A DNA stretch of 64,000 nucleotides from JACRAV01 sp964571235 (lineage in GTDB: Bacteria; Zixibacteria; MSB-5A5; GN15; FEB-12). The position numbers and the translations under genes were made by a program. The notes beneath the pieces were generated by a model that was not told where the DNA came from, ran no database searches, and was given only the letters and a program-made list of their open reading frames with translations. Below, piece after piece: positions 44,706 through 54,376 of this stretch. Each line of letters opens with the position of its first letter. The first letter of the stretch is position 1. The stretch lies in contig CAZNAI010000002.1 in NCBI GenBank assembly GCA_964571235.1, positions 62,001 through 126,000 on the forward strand, in the 5' to 3' direction.

Positions 44706-46886
44706 ATGAACCGAAATCTAAGGGTCCACCTCTTGTATTTCCGCCGTATTCTCCAAAGCTTGGTTACCCTTATTTCTTGTGCAGTCCCGACCGTGGCTAG
44801 CGACCGGCTCTTCGATTCGCGCATCGACTACCAAGTCGGCCAGTCGCTTCGGGCGGTTGTTACGGCCGATTTTGATGTCGATGGCGACCTCGATTGGGCG
44901 GCTATTGATGACTCGACCGATCAGGTTGTTGTTTACGCCAACGATGGGCACGGGCTGTTTGCCAAATCGGCCGAATTTACCCTCCCCTCTCGCGCGGTGT
45001 CGATCGTGGCGGCCGATCTGAATGGCGACGGGATGCCGGATATCGCAACCGCGAACTACTCAGCCAACCAGGTTTCAGTCTTTATCGGTACTGGCAAAGC
45101 CACATTTGCGCCTCCGGCCAACTATGAGGTTGGCTTACAGCCGACTTACGTCGTTGCCGCTGATGTCAACCGCGACGGCCAGATCGATCTTGTAACCGCG
45201 GATGACCGCTCCCGCTCAGTTTCCGTGTTACTTAACTCGGGGAGCGGCTTGTTTGGTGAAGCTACCAGCTACTGGATTGGGTATGGCGCGGAGGCGCTGT
45301 CAATTGCAGATATGAACAATGATTCACTACCGGATGTCCTTTCGGCCAAACTTGGGATAGACAGCGTGACAGTGCTATATAACTCGCGTAGCGCGGGGTT
45401 TGTAGAATTCCGCAATCTCGCTACAGGCTTACATCCGTCACATGCCATCGCCGCCGACTTCAACGGTGACAGCCGTCAGGACATCGCGGTATCAAACTAC
45501 GGTTCGCGTGATGTCAGTATCTTTGTAGCCGATACGCTGGGTGGCTTCTTGCCGCAGGCGAGATATTCGGCGGGGAGCGGGCCAAATTATCTGGTAGCCG
45601 CAAATTTCGATAGGCACAATGGAACTGATCTGATCGTAGTTAACGACAGTTCGAGTGATCTCTCGCTCCTGCTCAACGACGGACTTGGGCGGTTTGCGCT
45701 TCCATTGAGGCGAGAGGCGGGCCGGCACCCACTATCGGCGGTTGCTGTGGATTTGAATAATGACGGCGTGATCGACTTGTGCCTCTCTGATTCAGGATCG
45801 GGCGCGGTGTCGGTGTACACAAATGACTCGGCTGGGACATTTCTTGCGGATGCGCCAATGAATGTGGGCGCATTTCCAGTGGCAGTAGTTGCGGCAGATC
45901 TGGACGGGGACGGATTTACCGATCTGGCGAGCGCAGATATGGATGGGTCCACCGTTACGATTCTTCTGGCCGGCGCCCATCGCAGTTTCGATCAATGCAC
46001 TACGATAGGCACGGTGCGAAGCCCGCACGGAATTGCCGCGGCTGATCTCAACGGAGATCGAAAGCTGGAACTGTTGGTTGCGGGATTTGGAAGCGGCACG
46101 GTCGGCATATTGCAGAATCTCGGGGGTGGGAAATTCGCTCCGGCGGCTGAGGTGGCTGTCGGCGAGGCGCCGTGGGGGATTCTGGCCGCCGATTTTTCAG
46201 GTGACAACTGGACCGACATCGTAGTCAGTTGCTACCGCGCTGGGAAAGTTGCGCTGATCGATGGTAACGGAACGCTCAAGCCACAGAAAATCCGTTATTT
46301 GACTGCAGGTATTGGACCGAGAGCCCTTGGCCCTATCGATCTGAATCGCGACTCGCTACCTGACTTTGCCGTGCCAAACTATAAGTCCGGTTCGGCTATG
46401 CTATTCTCCGGCAGTCAGGCCGATCCACTTGGCAGAACAGATACGATTTTAATGCTCGATAATCTCACGTCGGTAGCGGTAGCCGATTTCAACTCCGACG
46501 GCATACTTGACGTAGTTGGGACGGGAGAAACGAGTGACAGCCTGGTGGTAGTTCTCTCCGCGGCTGATTCGCCTTTCAAAACAAGAACGGTACTTCCTAC
46601 CGGAAAGAGCCCGTCAGCGGTGGTCGCTCAAGATCTCGATGGCGATGAAAAGACAGACTTGGTAATTGCAAATCGTAACGCCAATTCGATTTCATTCTTT
46701 GCCGGAGTGGGCGACGGCACGTTTGCCGAGCCGATATCGTACGGTGTGGGAACCCAGGTGTACGAACTGGCAGTAGCCGATCTCAATGGCGACGGGCGGC
46801 CTGATCTGATTGCAGTAAATGCCGGCTCAAATTCGCTGTCCGTGTTAATAAACTCGCACAAGAGCAAGTCATTGCCCACCAAGTAG
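44706..46886 (+). CDS. Secreted FG-GAP/VCBS repeat beta-propeller protein
   Basis: About 726 residues with 14 tandem repeats of roughly 48 residues. Each has a calcium-loop core such as ADLNGDGMPDIATANY, ADFNGDSRQDIAVSNY or ADLNGDGRPDLIAVNA. These are the FG-GAP/VCBS type, two seven-bladed propellers' worth. The ATG at 44706 gives MNRNLRVHLLYFRRILQSLV, a signal-like start; an ATG four codons earlier or a GTG are alternatives, and no ribosome site is clear. The protein ends right after the last blade with SKSLPTK, so it has no dockerin or T9SS tail, unlike its neighbours. Ligand or partner is unknown. Confidence 0.88.
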   Translation: MNRNLRVHLLYFRRILQSLVTLISCAVPTVASDRLFDSRIDYQVGQSLRAVVTADFDVDGDLDWAAIDDSTDQVVVYANDGHGLFAKSAEFTLPSRAVSIVAADLNGDGMPDIATANYSANQVSVFIGTGKATFAPPANYEVGLQPTYVVAADVNRDGQIDLVTADDRSRSVSVLLNSGSGLFGEATSYWIGYGAEALSIADMNNDSLPDVLSAKLGIDSVTVLYNSRSAGFVEFRNLATGLHPSHAIAADFNGDSRQDIAVSNYGSRDVSIFVADTLGGFLPQARYSAGSGPNYLVAANFDRHNGTDLIVVNDSSSDLSLLLNDGLGRFALPLRREAGRHPLSAVAVDLNNDGVIDLCLSDSGSGAVSVYTNDSAGTFLADAPMNVGAFPVAVVAADLDGDGFTDLASADMDGSTVTILLAGAHRSFDQCTTIGTVRSPHGIAAADLNGDRKLELLVAGFGSGTVGILQNLGGGKFAPAAEVAVGEAPWGILAADFSGDNWTDIVVSCYRAGKVALIDGNGTLKPQKIRYLTAGIGPRALGPIDLNRDSLPDFAVPNYKSGSAMLFSGSQADPLGRTDTILMLDNLTSVAVADFNSDGILDVVGTGETSDSLVVVLSAADSPFKTRTVLPTGKSPSAVVAQDLDGDEKTDLVIANRNANSISFFAGVGDGTFAEPISYGVGTQVYELAVADLNGDGRPDLIAVNAGSNSLSVLINSHKSKSLPTK

Positions 46887-47053
46887 GGTCAGATTGTCGA
46901 ATTCGTTCTGTTCAACATAGAAATCTAAGTCCTGGGTTCCAGCCACCCCGATTCTCCCATTGACAAACATCGCCATACGACACTACATTTGGTCGTCTGC
47001 GGCTTTATGCTCATTTTAGACGATTGTAGCTTTCATCACCACGGAGGTGTGTA

Positions 47054-48400
47054 GTGAAACGACTCATTCTGATTGTCATTGTGTTTACGATTAACTTAGC
47101 CTCAGCTCAAACTCAGATCATCATCGGCTGGAACGATTTGGGTATGCATTGTAGCAATCGCAATTTCGGAGGCATAGTGGTCCTCCCTCCATTCAACAAT
47201 GTCACTGCACAAGTTGTAACAGTCGGCGACGCTACACATCTTCCTCGGTTTGTGACCAGCGGGTTTCATGTGACATATGAAATTCCGGGGAATACCTATT
47301 CTGTCGGCAAAACCGACTTTTGGAATTGGGAGGACCAGATTTTTGGTGTCAATCTAGTAGATAATGTCGGTTTGACTGGAAACGGATTGTCGGGCACCAT
47401 GACGGTTGAGACCGATCACTTCAGTGCCACTGGCATTCCAATTACGCCGTTTACCGACGCTGATTTACTGCACGAGGATCCGTTTCAACTGGGTTTGCTC
47501 AAGCTGTTTGACGCATCAAATACTCTCCTGGCAACCGCCCAACCGGTAGTTCCTGTGTCCAATGAGATCAATTGCATCAGTACGGGTTGCCATGTTTCAG
47601 AGCAAGATCTGCTGAACAAGCACGACCTGGTGACCGGGTTTGATCCAAACAACACGCCGATACTCTGTGCCAATTGCCATTCGTCAAATGCTCTTGGTAC
47701 CCCGGGACATCCAGGAGTCCCCTCGCTGTCTGAGGCGATTCACAAAGCGCATGGCGATAGAACTAACGATTGCTACAAGTGCCACCCGGGGCCGAATACC
47801 CAGTGCTACCGTGATGTAATGAAAACGCGTCACGGATTCACCTGTCAGACCTGTCATGGAAGTGTGACGCAAGTTGGCGAGAGTATCAGTAGCGGACGAA
47901 TCCCCTGGTTGCAGGAACCATCTTGCGGGGCCACCGCTTGCCACGGTTCCCAATACGCAGAAGAGCCGGGAAAACTATTCAGGCAGTCACGAGGTCATGG
48001 AGGTCTCTTTTGCAGTGCGTGTCACGGCGAACCGCATGCCATTGTGCCGAGCGGAAATGCGCGGGATAATGTGATGAACATTTCTTTGCAGGGGTATGCA
48101 GGAACACTTAATAAGTGCGATGTCTGCCATGGTGTCGTTCCTGCACAAGCCGGACCACACGGACAATTTGCGTCCAATTGCTGTGTTGGCCTGACTGGAA
48201 ATATCGATTGTGACGCGACAAATCAAATTGACATTGCGGATCTGACAGCGCTGATCGACAACCTATACATTTCGTTTACATCGCTTTGCTGTCCGGCCGA
48301 GGCAAATGTCGACGGACAACCGGGAATCGACATCGCCGACTTGACGGCGCTCATCGATTATCTCTATATCAGCTTTGCGCTTCCTGCCTCCTGCCAGTAA
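47054..48400 (+). CDS. Multihaem cytochrome c fused to a twin dockerin
   Basis: 448 residues with signal peptide MKRLILIVIVFTINLASAQT. The N-terminal ~160 residues are a non-haem domain (IIIGWNDLGMHCSNRNFGGI). Five CxxCH sites (CANCH, CYKCH, CQTCH, CSACH, CDVCH) and two CX4CH sites (CISTGCH, CGATACH) follow between about 175 and 365. The last ~70 residues are two dockerin units, DIADLTALIDNLYI and DIADLTALIDYLYI. A cytochrome joined to a dockerin is unusual. It suggests that the haem protein is docked to a surface complex. The ATG has a GGAGGTGTG just upstream. It is followed by a bidirectional terminator. Confidence 0.91.
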   Translation: MKRLILIVIVFTINLASAQTQIIIGWNDLGMHCSNRNFGGIVVLPPFNNVTAQVVTVGDATHLPRFVTSGFHVTYEIPGNTYSVGKTDFWNWEDQIFGVNLVDNVGLTGNGLSGTMTVETDHFSATGIPITPFTDADLLHEDPFQLGLLKLFDASNTLLATAQPVVPVSNEINCISTGCHVSEQDLLNKHDLVTGFDPNNTPILCANCHSSNALGTPGHPGVPSLSEAIHKAHGDRTNDCYKCHPGPNTQCYRDVMKTRHGFTCQTCHGSVTQVGESISSGRIPWLQEPSCGATACHGSQYAEEPGKLFRQSRGHGGLFCSACHGEPHAIVPSGNARDNVMNISLQGYAGTLNKCDVCHGVVPAQAGPHGQFASNCCVGLTGNIDCDATNQIDIADLTALIDNLYISFTSLCCPAEANVDGQPGIDIADLTALIDYLYISFALPASCQ

Positions 48401-48422
48401 AGGCAAGGGGGCAACAAACAAC

Positions 48423-48460
48423 AAACCCAACCGACTCATCGGATGTGTCGGTTGGGTTTT
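48423..48460. terminator. Bidirectional terminator between convergent genes
   Basis: AAACCCAACCGA and TCGGTTGGGTTT form a 12-bp stem with a 13-base loop. On the plus strand the 3' side runs into TTTT, and on the minus strand it ends AAAC/GTTTGT. It can serve both converging genes. Confidence 0.82.
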
Positions 48461-48463
48461 CAT

Positions 48464-50740
48464 TTAGACCTGCAAAAGATACTGCAGTTTCATGAACACC
48501 TGGCGATGAGTCGTGCGCCACTTGTGTTGAATCGGATCGACCGATGTGTCGCTCAATTCAGCATAGTCTACAGTCGAGCCAACATAGAGAACCGTGAACG
48601 GATTCAGCCGGTAGGTGAATAAAGGATCGAAATCCCAGCTTCGGGCAAAATCATCGTACTGCACGACAAGGCGAGCCGAGAGCGCTCTGGTTGCCTGAAA
48701 TTGCGCCCGTGTGCGGGTGACATATCCACTGAAGTACCGGTCGCCGTCGGATAGACGGGTCATCCGGAAATAATCCAGACTCGGGTTGACAGTTAGTCGA
48801 TCTATCGGCTTGAGATTAAGATAGGCGCCGTATTGAACCTGATTGGCTCTGGCCGATACAAACCGGGCGAGCCCTTTGCCCCAGTTTAGATATCCTCCCC
48901 CACCAAACGTGCTCGATAGACGGGTATCGAGATTCATGCCAACGGTATTGAGTTGATCGAAGGGTGTATCGTTCCAGCGTTCATAGTACTGCTGGATGTT
49001 CGCGCCGATATGGGTTTGCGCGAATTTCATAGTCACATCGACACTCGCATTGAACTGATGATACCGGCAGACACCGGTGCTGTAGTCCCATCGTCGGCCG
49101 TAGTAAACGCCGGGGTCGATTTCCTGAAACGGACCGCTCTTGGGGAGTATCGTAATCGAGCCATTTAAATCCATCGTTCGGTGGTTCGCCACCGGATCAA
49201 AGCCGGTTTGGGTTCGATACGACGGAGTGATCTGGTTGTATCCAACGAATATGCCCCAATGACGATGCCGCTCGTTGAAGTTTGTTATGAAGGCGTGGCC
49301 GTGGTATTTTTCACCGTCGAGAGCCACCGTGTGCCGACCTTCATCGAATGTGCTACCACCGAAACTCGACCCCAGCACCGGCTCGTCGGTGAAACTCATG
49401 ATGTACTGGCCGACAAACGAGGTGGTTCGAGATGGCCGGAAGTTACCGTCGAGACTGACAATCGACCCTGAGCCGCCAATATCAAAACGACGGTCGGTCA
49501 GCATAAAGCCGACCTGAGAATTGCGCCCGAACTGGCGGGCGCCGCGCAGAACATTGACCAGACTCTTGTCGGCGTCCAGAAATATATTGCTGGCATCCAT
49601 CGGAATGATATATGGACTGTTCTTGTCATAAGCGGAGAGCACGCCGATTCGGGTCCGGCCATGGCGAGAGGTGAATTTGGCGGTCACATCCGGATCGTTA
49701 ATCGTGCGAGAGTAGAACGAATTGAACAGAGTGCTGAAAATATCGGCTCCCTCTTGGAAGAACGGCCGGCGCTCGGGATACAGGAATGAAATTGTTGAAT
49801 TGACGAGAATCTGTGCGGCGTCGGCTTCGATCTGGCTGAAATCAGGATTTATCGCGCCTTCAAGGGTCATGTCCGATGAAATCGAATACTTGGCGCCAAG
49901 TGAGACTTCACCCTTGGCGGTTTCGTTCTTAAGCGGGGCATTTAGATTGTCATAATCAAGCAATTCGCCGGTCTGATGAGCGACCACCGCGGGGAGAACT
50001 TCTACTCCCTTACCGGCGTGAACACCTGCGATTCCCGAAAATGTACCCCACTGACAGGGGAAACACTGATCGTTGCGGTCGAATGCTCCCCAGGAATATT
50101 GGTAGACTGAACCGCGCGGTCGTTGGCGGATTAACTCCACCCGCCACGACTGCTCAGGCTTATCTGGGAATCTTATTGAAGCGAACGGTATAGCCATCTC
50201 GGCAACCCAACCGGAATCGGTCCGGCGGGCGGCCGATTGCCAAATGACATCGAATCCGAGATCATTATTGCCAAATGTAGTCCAGAGCATATCGCGCTGA
50301 ATGCCGTACGGGTTGACCCACAGTTGATATGCCCAGGCGCCGTCGCCATATGAATCGAGGTAAATCCCGACGGCATCATCGCCCGACCACTGATCGCGCT
50401 GACTCATAGTCGCGCGTATGGTTGTGGGGTCGTCTTTGCAGACAAAGGCAACCAAGAGCCGGGAGTCATCATAGGTGACCATGACCTCAGTTGGTACCTC
50501 GGGAATGGTGTTATCGCCGGGGTTTCGCTCGTGGAAACGGGTGATGTGGACTGCAGAGCTCCATCCCGGGTCGTCAAGTCGGCCGTCAACACTGATCTTG
50601 CCGGAAAGCGGTTTGACCTCAAGCGAGGGCTTGAATACCGGGCTGTAGTCAATAGAGTTAGTCGTGGCCTCCAGATTCTGTGACCAGAGGCAGGCTCCCG
50701 CGCAGAGCGCAAGGAGCAAACGGGCTCCCGCCGTTAACAT
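48464..50740 (-). CDS. DUF5916-type outer-membrane protein with CBM9-like domain
   Basis: 758 residues with a signal peptide (LTAGARLLLALCAGACLWS). Residues ~40-230 resemble the carbohydrate-binding family 9/DOMON-like domain: SVDGRLDDPGWSSAVHITRF, VMVTYDDSRLLVAFVCKDDP and DAVGIYLDSYGDGAWAYQLW. The rest is beta-strand-rich (RHGRTRIGVLSAYDKNSPYI, YLNLKPIDRLTVNPSLDYFR) and ends in the strand VFMKLQYLLQV, as in outer-membrane barrels. This two-part layout matches the DUF5916 family common in FCB bacteria. Role is unknown; sugar uptake or surface binding are guesses. Confidence 0.88.
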   Translation of the reverse strand: MLTAGARLLLALCAGACLWSQNLEATTNSIDYSPVFKPSLEVKPLSGKISVDGRLDDPGWSSAVHITRFHERNPGDNTIPEVPTEVMVTYDDSRLLVAFVCKDDPTTIRATMSQRDQWSGDDAVGIYLDSYGDGAWAYQLWVNPYGIQRDMLWTTFGNNDLGFDVIWQSAARRTDSGWVAEMAIPFASIRFPDKPEQSWRVELIRQRPRGSVYQYSWGAFDRNDQCFPCQWGTFSGIAGVHAGKGVEVLPAVVAHQTGELLDYDNLNAPLKNETAKGEVSLGAKYSISSDMTLEGAINPDFSQIEADAAQILVNSTISFLYPERRPFFQEGADIFSTLFNSFYSRTINDPDVTAKFTSRHGRTRIGVLSAYDKNSPYIIPMDASNIFLDADKSLVNVLRGARQFGRNSQVGFMLTDRRFDIGGSGSIVSLDGNFRPSRTTSFVGQYIMSFTDEPVLGSSFGGSTFDEGRHTVALDGEKYHGHAFITNFNERHRHWGIFVGYNQITPSYRTQTGFDPVANHRTMDLNGSITILPKSGPFQEIDPGVYYGRRWDYSTGVCRYHQFNASVDVTMKFAQTHIGANIQQYYERWNDTPFDQLNTVGMNLDTRLSSTFGGGGYLNWGKGLARFVSARANQVQYGAYLNLKPIDRLTVNPSLDYFRMTRLSDGDRYFSGYVTRTRAQFQATRALSARLVVQYDDFARSWDFDPLFTYRLNPFTVLYVGSTVDYAELSDTSVDPIQHKWRTTHRQVFMKLQYLLQV

Positions 50741-50932
50741 AGATGTACCTTACCAATGCCTTTCTCCCGACGATCTATTCCTATGACGAACACAACATGC
50801 ACCGATCGACTCGTGCGCCAGCAAGAGTCGCCGGGATTGGATGGGTAAGAGGCGGATTACCGATTCCAGAACATGTACGAGTATGGACTATCATTTGTTC
50901 AATTGTTTTCAGGCGAGATTTGGCGGGGCCAC

Positions 50933-50962
50933 AAAAAACCCGCCGAATAATATTCGGCGGGT
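50933..50962 (-). terminator. Rho-independent terminator of the amidohydrolase fusion gene
   Basis: ACCCGCCGAA and TTCGGCGGGT pair in a near-perfect stem with a short loop, followed by TTTTTT on the minus strand. It lies 45 bases after the stop. Confidence 0.92.
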
Positions 50963-51006
50963 CGGAGCGTAGCGATCGTTTTTGCTCGATCAACCTTTGA
51001 GACCAA

Positions 51007-54000
51007 TCAATCCCCGAGGCAGGTATGGAAGCCGTCGTGGCCGACCAATTGGTCGAGATTCGGACCCTTGGGAAGCGCGGCTTTGGTTGGGGCGATTTGC
51101 TCAAGAGTCATGGCATCGTAGACACGACCGTTGATAATTGAATACATGACATTTTGAGACTGACGAATATCGGCAACCGGGTCACCGTCGATAACGATGA
51201 AGTCGGCCAGGTGACCGGGCTGAATGCTACCAATTTGACCGTCGAGCCCAATCGCTTTCGCTCCTAAGTAGGTCGCACACCTGAGGGCATTGTGATTGGA
51301 CATGCCGCCTTGGGCAAGCATCCACAATTCCCAATGAACTCCCAGTCCTTGCAACTGGCCATGTGCACCCAATTCGACTATTCCCCCCCGCTTGAGTAGT
51401 TCGGAGGCAGTTTGCGAAAGTGCAAAGTGATGATACTCGGAGTCTGGCGCCATAGTGCGGCGAATCGAGCGCGGATCGATGACTGCGCGGGGGACAAAGC
51501 GGGTGAGCCGTACATTCTCCCAGACATTGCTGTGTTCGTACCAGTAGTTCTCACCCCACAAGCCGCCATAGCCAACAATCAGGGTTGGCGTATATCCGGT
51601 TTGTGAAGAACTGAGCAGGCGCAATTCCGGTTCGTACAAAGGCGCTATTGGAATAGGGTGCTCCAGTGTGGTGTGGCCATCCAAAATCATTGTGAGCATG
51701 TGATGCATGGTCGAGCCACCTTCGGGGACGACCATCACATTCTGTTCGCAGGCCGCTTTGATAACCATCTGGCGCTGTTCTCGGCGCGGTTGATTGTAGC
51801 TCTTGACGCTGAAAGCGCCCCATGCGGCGGTGCGCTTGATGGCGCTGACGGCGTCATCATATTTGTTGATGACGGTCTTGAAACCGCCCTCCGCGCCGTA
51901 CAGGATAGTACCGGTGCTTAGCACACGCGGCCCCAATAGATTTCCTCGACGCCCCAGTTCCGACTCGGCGAAAATCATCTGCGAGTTATTGCTGGGGTCG
52001 TGGGTAGTGGTCACCCCAAACGCCAGATTGGTGAGCAGAGCCCAGTTCTGTTGTGAGTAGACACCCTGATTGCTCGAACCGGTGTGGGCGTGGACATCGA
52101 CAAGCCCCGGCATAAGCGTCTTGCCGGTGACATCGATAGTCTTCGCGCCGGCTGGGACTTTGACCTGATCGGATGAGCCGACTTCAACGATCTTGTTCCC
52201 TTTCACGTGGACAACCCCACTGCCGATAGACGACAGGTCGTTCATAGGGAGAATTCGCGCACCAACAAAATACAGGTCGGTTGATGGAATATCCGACGGT
52301 TCGTTCCAGCCCAATGATACCGAAGTTGGCGTGGCTTTCTTCGTGGTATCGGGATCATATAGCGAGGCGGCCGAAACGGAAAACCACTCAGGGCCCAGAC
52401 TCCAGTAGACTTGCTTGCTGTCACGAGACCAACAGAGATACGTCCCGGCATCTTTAGACAGTTGTTTGACCGGTAAAGAATTCATATCTGGTGAGACATC
52501 GAGCACACTACTGGTTGCCGGGTACGGTACGAGGTATGCCTGCCAGAGTTCTTCGAAGGCCAGCCATTTTTCATCAGGTGACAGTGCAAAATCGCCCGCA
52601 TGTTCAGAAGTAACATGCACTCGCCTATCTGAGCCGAGAAGATTGACAGAAATCAGTGCGGATTTCTCGCCCTCGTTTGATTGCACATAGATGCGCTGGC
52701 CATCTTTGGAAAAGAGCGGCTTTTCACCCTCGCGAGTCAAGAATTTCGGTGCGGTCTTGCCCAGGGCGTCGATCACGTATATACCCTGATCCTCAGTCCA
52801 GAGACGGCCACGGTACCCATCGCCGCCACCGCGCTGATACGTTACCCAGTTGCCGTCGGGTGAAAACGAAGCCGACACATAATGTCCCGGACGTGAAACA
52901 AGAACGCGACTCGAACGACCGTCGGCAGTCATCACCCGAATCGTTCCTCCGGCAGTGTCGTTCCATGCGACATACACAATCTGCTTTCCGTCGGGCGAAA
53001 GCGACGGCGCAAATTCGTAGTGATCGGTCTGGCGAGTCAGTCGAGCGGGAGTTCCACCGACAGGCTTCGTGTAGATATATCCAAGTGCTTGAAAAATAGC
53101 CGCACCAGTATTGCCCGAGGGCTGGGGCCAACGAACGACTTTGACTGGAAAAGTCGGACCGCCGATATCATTGGCAAAGCGAAGCGCCTTGGTGACAGAC
53201 TGCGTGATATTTGCGTGAAACGGAATTTGTGTGGGAGTGCCCGTCGCAACTTCGATCTTCCAGAGTTTTCCTTTTGCCCAGATAACGATTTGTCTGCCGT
53301 CGGGTGTCCAGTCAAATCCCGGATAGGCGCCAAAGAGCGTCCACGTCTCCTGCTGATCTTCGCTCAAGTCGGTCCACAGCTCGCGAATACTGGCGTTGTC
53401 GAGATTGTAAAGGGATAACACCGACTTGTCTCGAACGCGACGTACAAAGGCCATTGTTTTGCCGTCGGGGGAAATCTGTGGGCGACAGGCGCCGCCATTG
53501 AGGGAAATCAAATCGTCAATTTCATGTGTAACCATGTTCAGACGGCGGATGACAAAAATGGTGCCGTGGGGATCTTTGTTGTACTGGAAGAACGAGCCGG
53601 GCGACATATCCTCCGACCAGTACAGGAATTTTGCGTCCGGCGAGAAAACCGGTTCGTTGGCGTCCATCTGATCGTTTCTGCGCTTGGTCAGTTGTACTCC
53701 GCCGCCACCTTCCGGGACTTTGTACATCCACATCTCCCCCGCGCCCAGACTTCGCTCGCTAGTGAAGTGCTTCTTGGCAACCAGGTACTCTCCGCTCGGA
53801 TGCCAACTGGCATTATTGAGCAGTCGGAAACTCTCTTTTGTGATCTGAGTTGGGTTGGTGCCGTCGGCATTCATAGTCCAGATATTGTCGCCGCCAGCCC
53901 GGTCGCTCGTAAAGAGAATACGTGCGCCGTCGGGACTCCAGCGCGGCTGAATCTCCCAGGCCGATCCACCCGACAAGAGCTTTGCCTCGCCACCGGAGAT

Positions 54001-54252
54001 CGGCATGGTATAGATGTCACCGAGCAGATCGAATACGAGGGTGCGACCATCGGGTGACACATCGACCGTCATCCACAGCCCTTCAGTTGTCTCAAAGCTC
54101 AACGTGTCGCAAGGTAGAAACGGTTTACTAACATCCCATTTCCTTTCGGCCGAATCTGATTTGGCAGGTTCATCGGCGGTAACCGGCTGAACGCAGAGAC
54201 AATAAAATGTCAAGAGTGTTGCGAGTGTGATAAGACTGCGCGAAGGAGTCAT
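51007..54252 (-). CDS. Secreted TolB-like PD40 / amidohydrolase fusion
   Basis: 1081 residues from the ATG giving MTPSRSLITLATLLTFYCLC, with GAGGG 8 bases upstream. After a signal peptide, residues ~50-650 hold about 10 PD40/TolB-like propeller repeats (SPDGARILFTSDRAGGDNIW, SPDGKQIVYVAWNDT). The C-terminal ~400 residues are an amidohydrolase: LMPGLVDVHAHTGSS supplies the HxH metal site, and LEHPIPIAP and VELGAHGQ supply further histidines. The end IQPGHLADFIVIDGDPVAD is typical. Such fusions are often annotated as periplasmic imidazolonepropionase-like or peptidase-type hydrolases. The substrate is unclear. It is a single-gene unit with its own terminator. Confidence 0.92.
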   Translation of the reverse strand: MTPSRSLITLATLLTFYCLCVQPVTADEPAKSDSAERKWDVSKPFLPCDTLSFETTEGLWMTVDVSPDGRTLVFDLLGDIYTMPISGGEAKLLSGGSAWEIQPRWSPDGARILFTSDRAGGDNIWTMNADGTNPTQITKESFRLLNNASWHPSGEYLVAKKHFTSERSLGAGEMWMYKVPEGGGGVQLTKRRNDQMDANEPVFSPDAKFLYWSEDMSPGSFFQYNKDPHGTIFVIRRLNMVTHEIDDLISLNGGACRPQISPDGKTMAFVRRVRDKSVLSLYNLDNASIRELWTDLSEDQQETWTLFGAYPGFDWTPDGRQIVIWAKGKLWKIEVATGTPTQIPFHANITQSVTKALRFANDIGGPTFPVKVVRWPQPSGNTGAAIFQALGYIYTKPVGGTPARLTRQTDHYEFAPSLSPDGKQIVYVAWNDTAGGTIRVMTADGRSSRVLVSRPGHYVSASFSPDGNWVTYQRGGGDGYRGRLWTEDQGIYVIDALGKTAPKFLTREGEKPLFSKDGQRIYVQSNEGEKSALISVNLLGSDRRVHVTSEHAGDFALSPDEKWLAFEELWQAYLVPYPATSSVLDVSPDMNSLPVKQLSKDAGTYLCWSRDSKQVYWSLGPEWFSVSAASLYDPDTTKKATPTSVSLGWNEPSDIPSTDLYFVGARILPMNDLSSIGSGVVHVKGNKIVEVGSSDQVKVPAGAKTIDVTGKTLMPGLVDVHAHTGSSNQGVYSQQNWALLTNLAFGVTTTHDPSNNSQMIFAESELGRRGNLLGPRVLSTGTILYGAEGGFKTVINKYDDAVSAIKRTAAWGAFSVKSYNQPRREQRQMVIKAACEQNVMVVPEGGSTMHHMLTMILDGHTTLEHPIPIAPLYEPELRLLSSSQTGYTPTLIVGYGGLWGENYWYEHSNVWENVRLTRFVPRAVIDPRSIRRTMAPDSEYHHFALSQTASELLKRGGIVELGAHGQLQGLGVHWELWMLAQGGMSNHNALRCATYLGAKAIGLDGQIGSIQPGHLADFIVIDGDPVADIRQSQNVMYSIINGRVYDAMTLEQIAPTKAALPKGPNLDQLVGHDGFHTCLGD

Positions 54253-54376
54253 GGCGATACCCTCATCCTGGTTTCGAACATTTGCGCCGGTGCTTATGGA
54301 AAGACCAGCCACCAATTGAGGGACAAATTAGCCGGTAATCCGGCCGAGAGCAATCACGAAAAGCGCGGAAGAGTGT

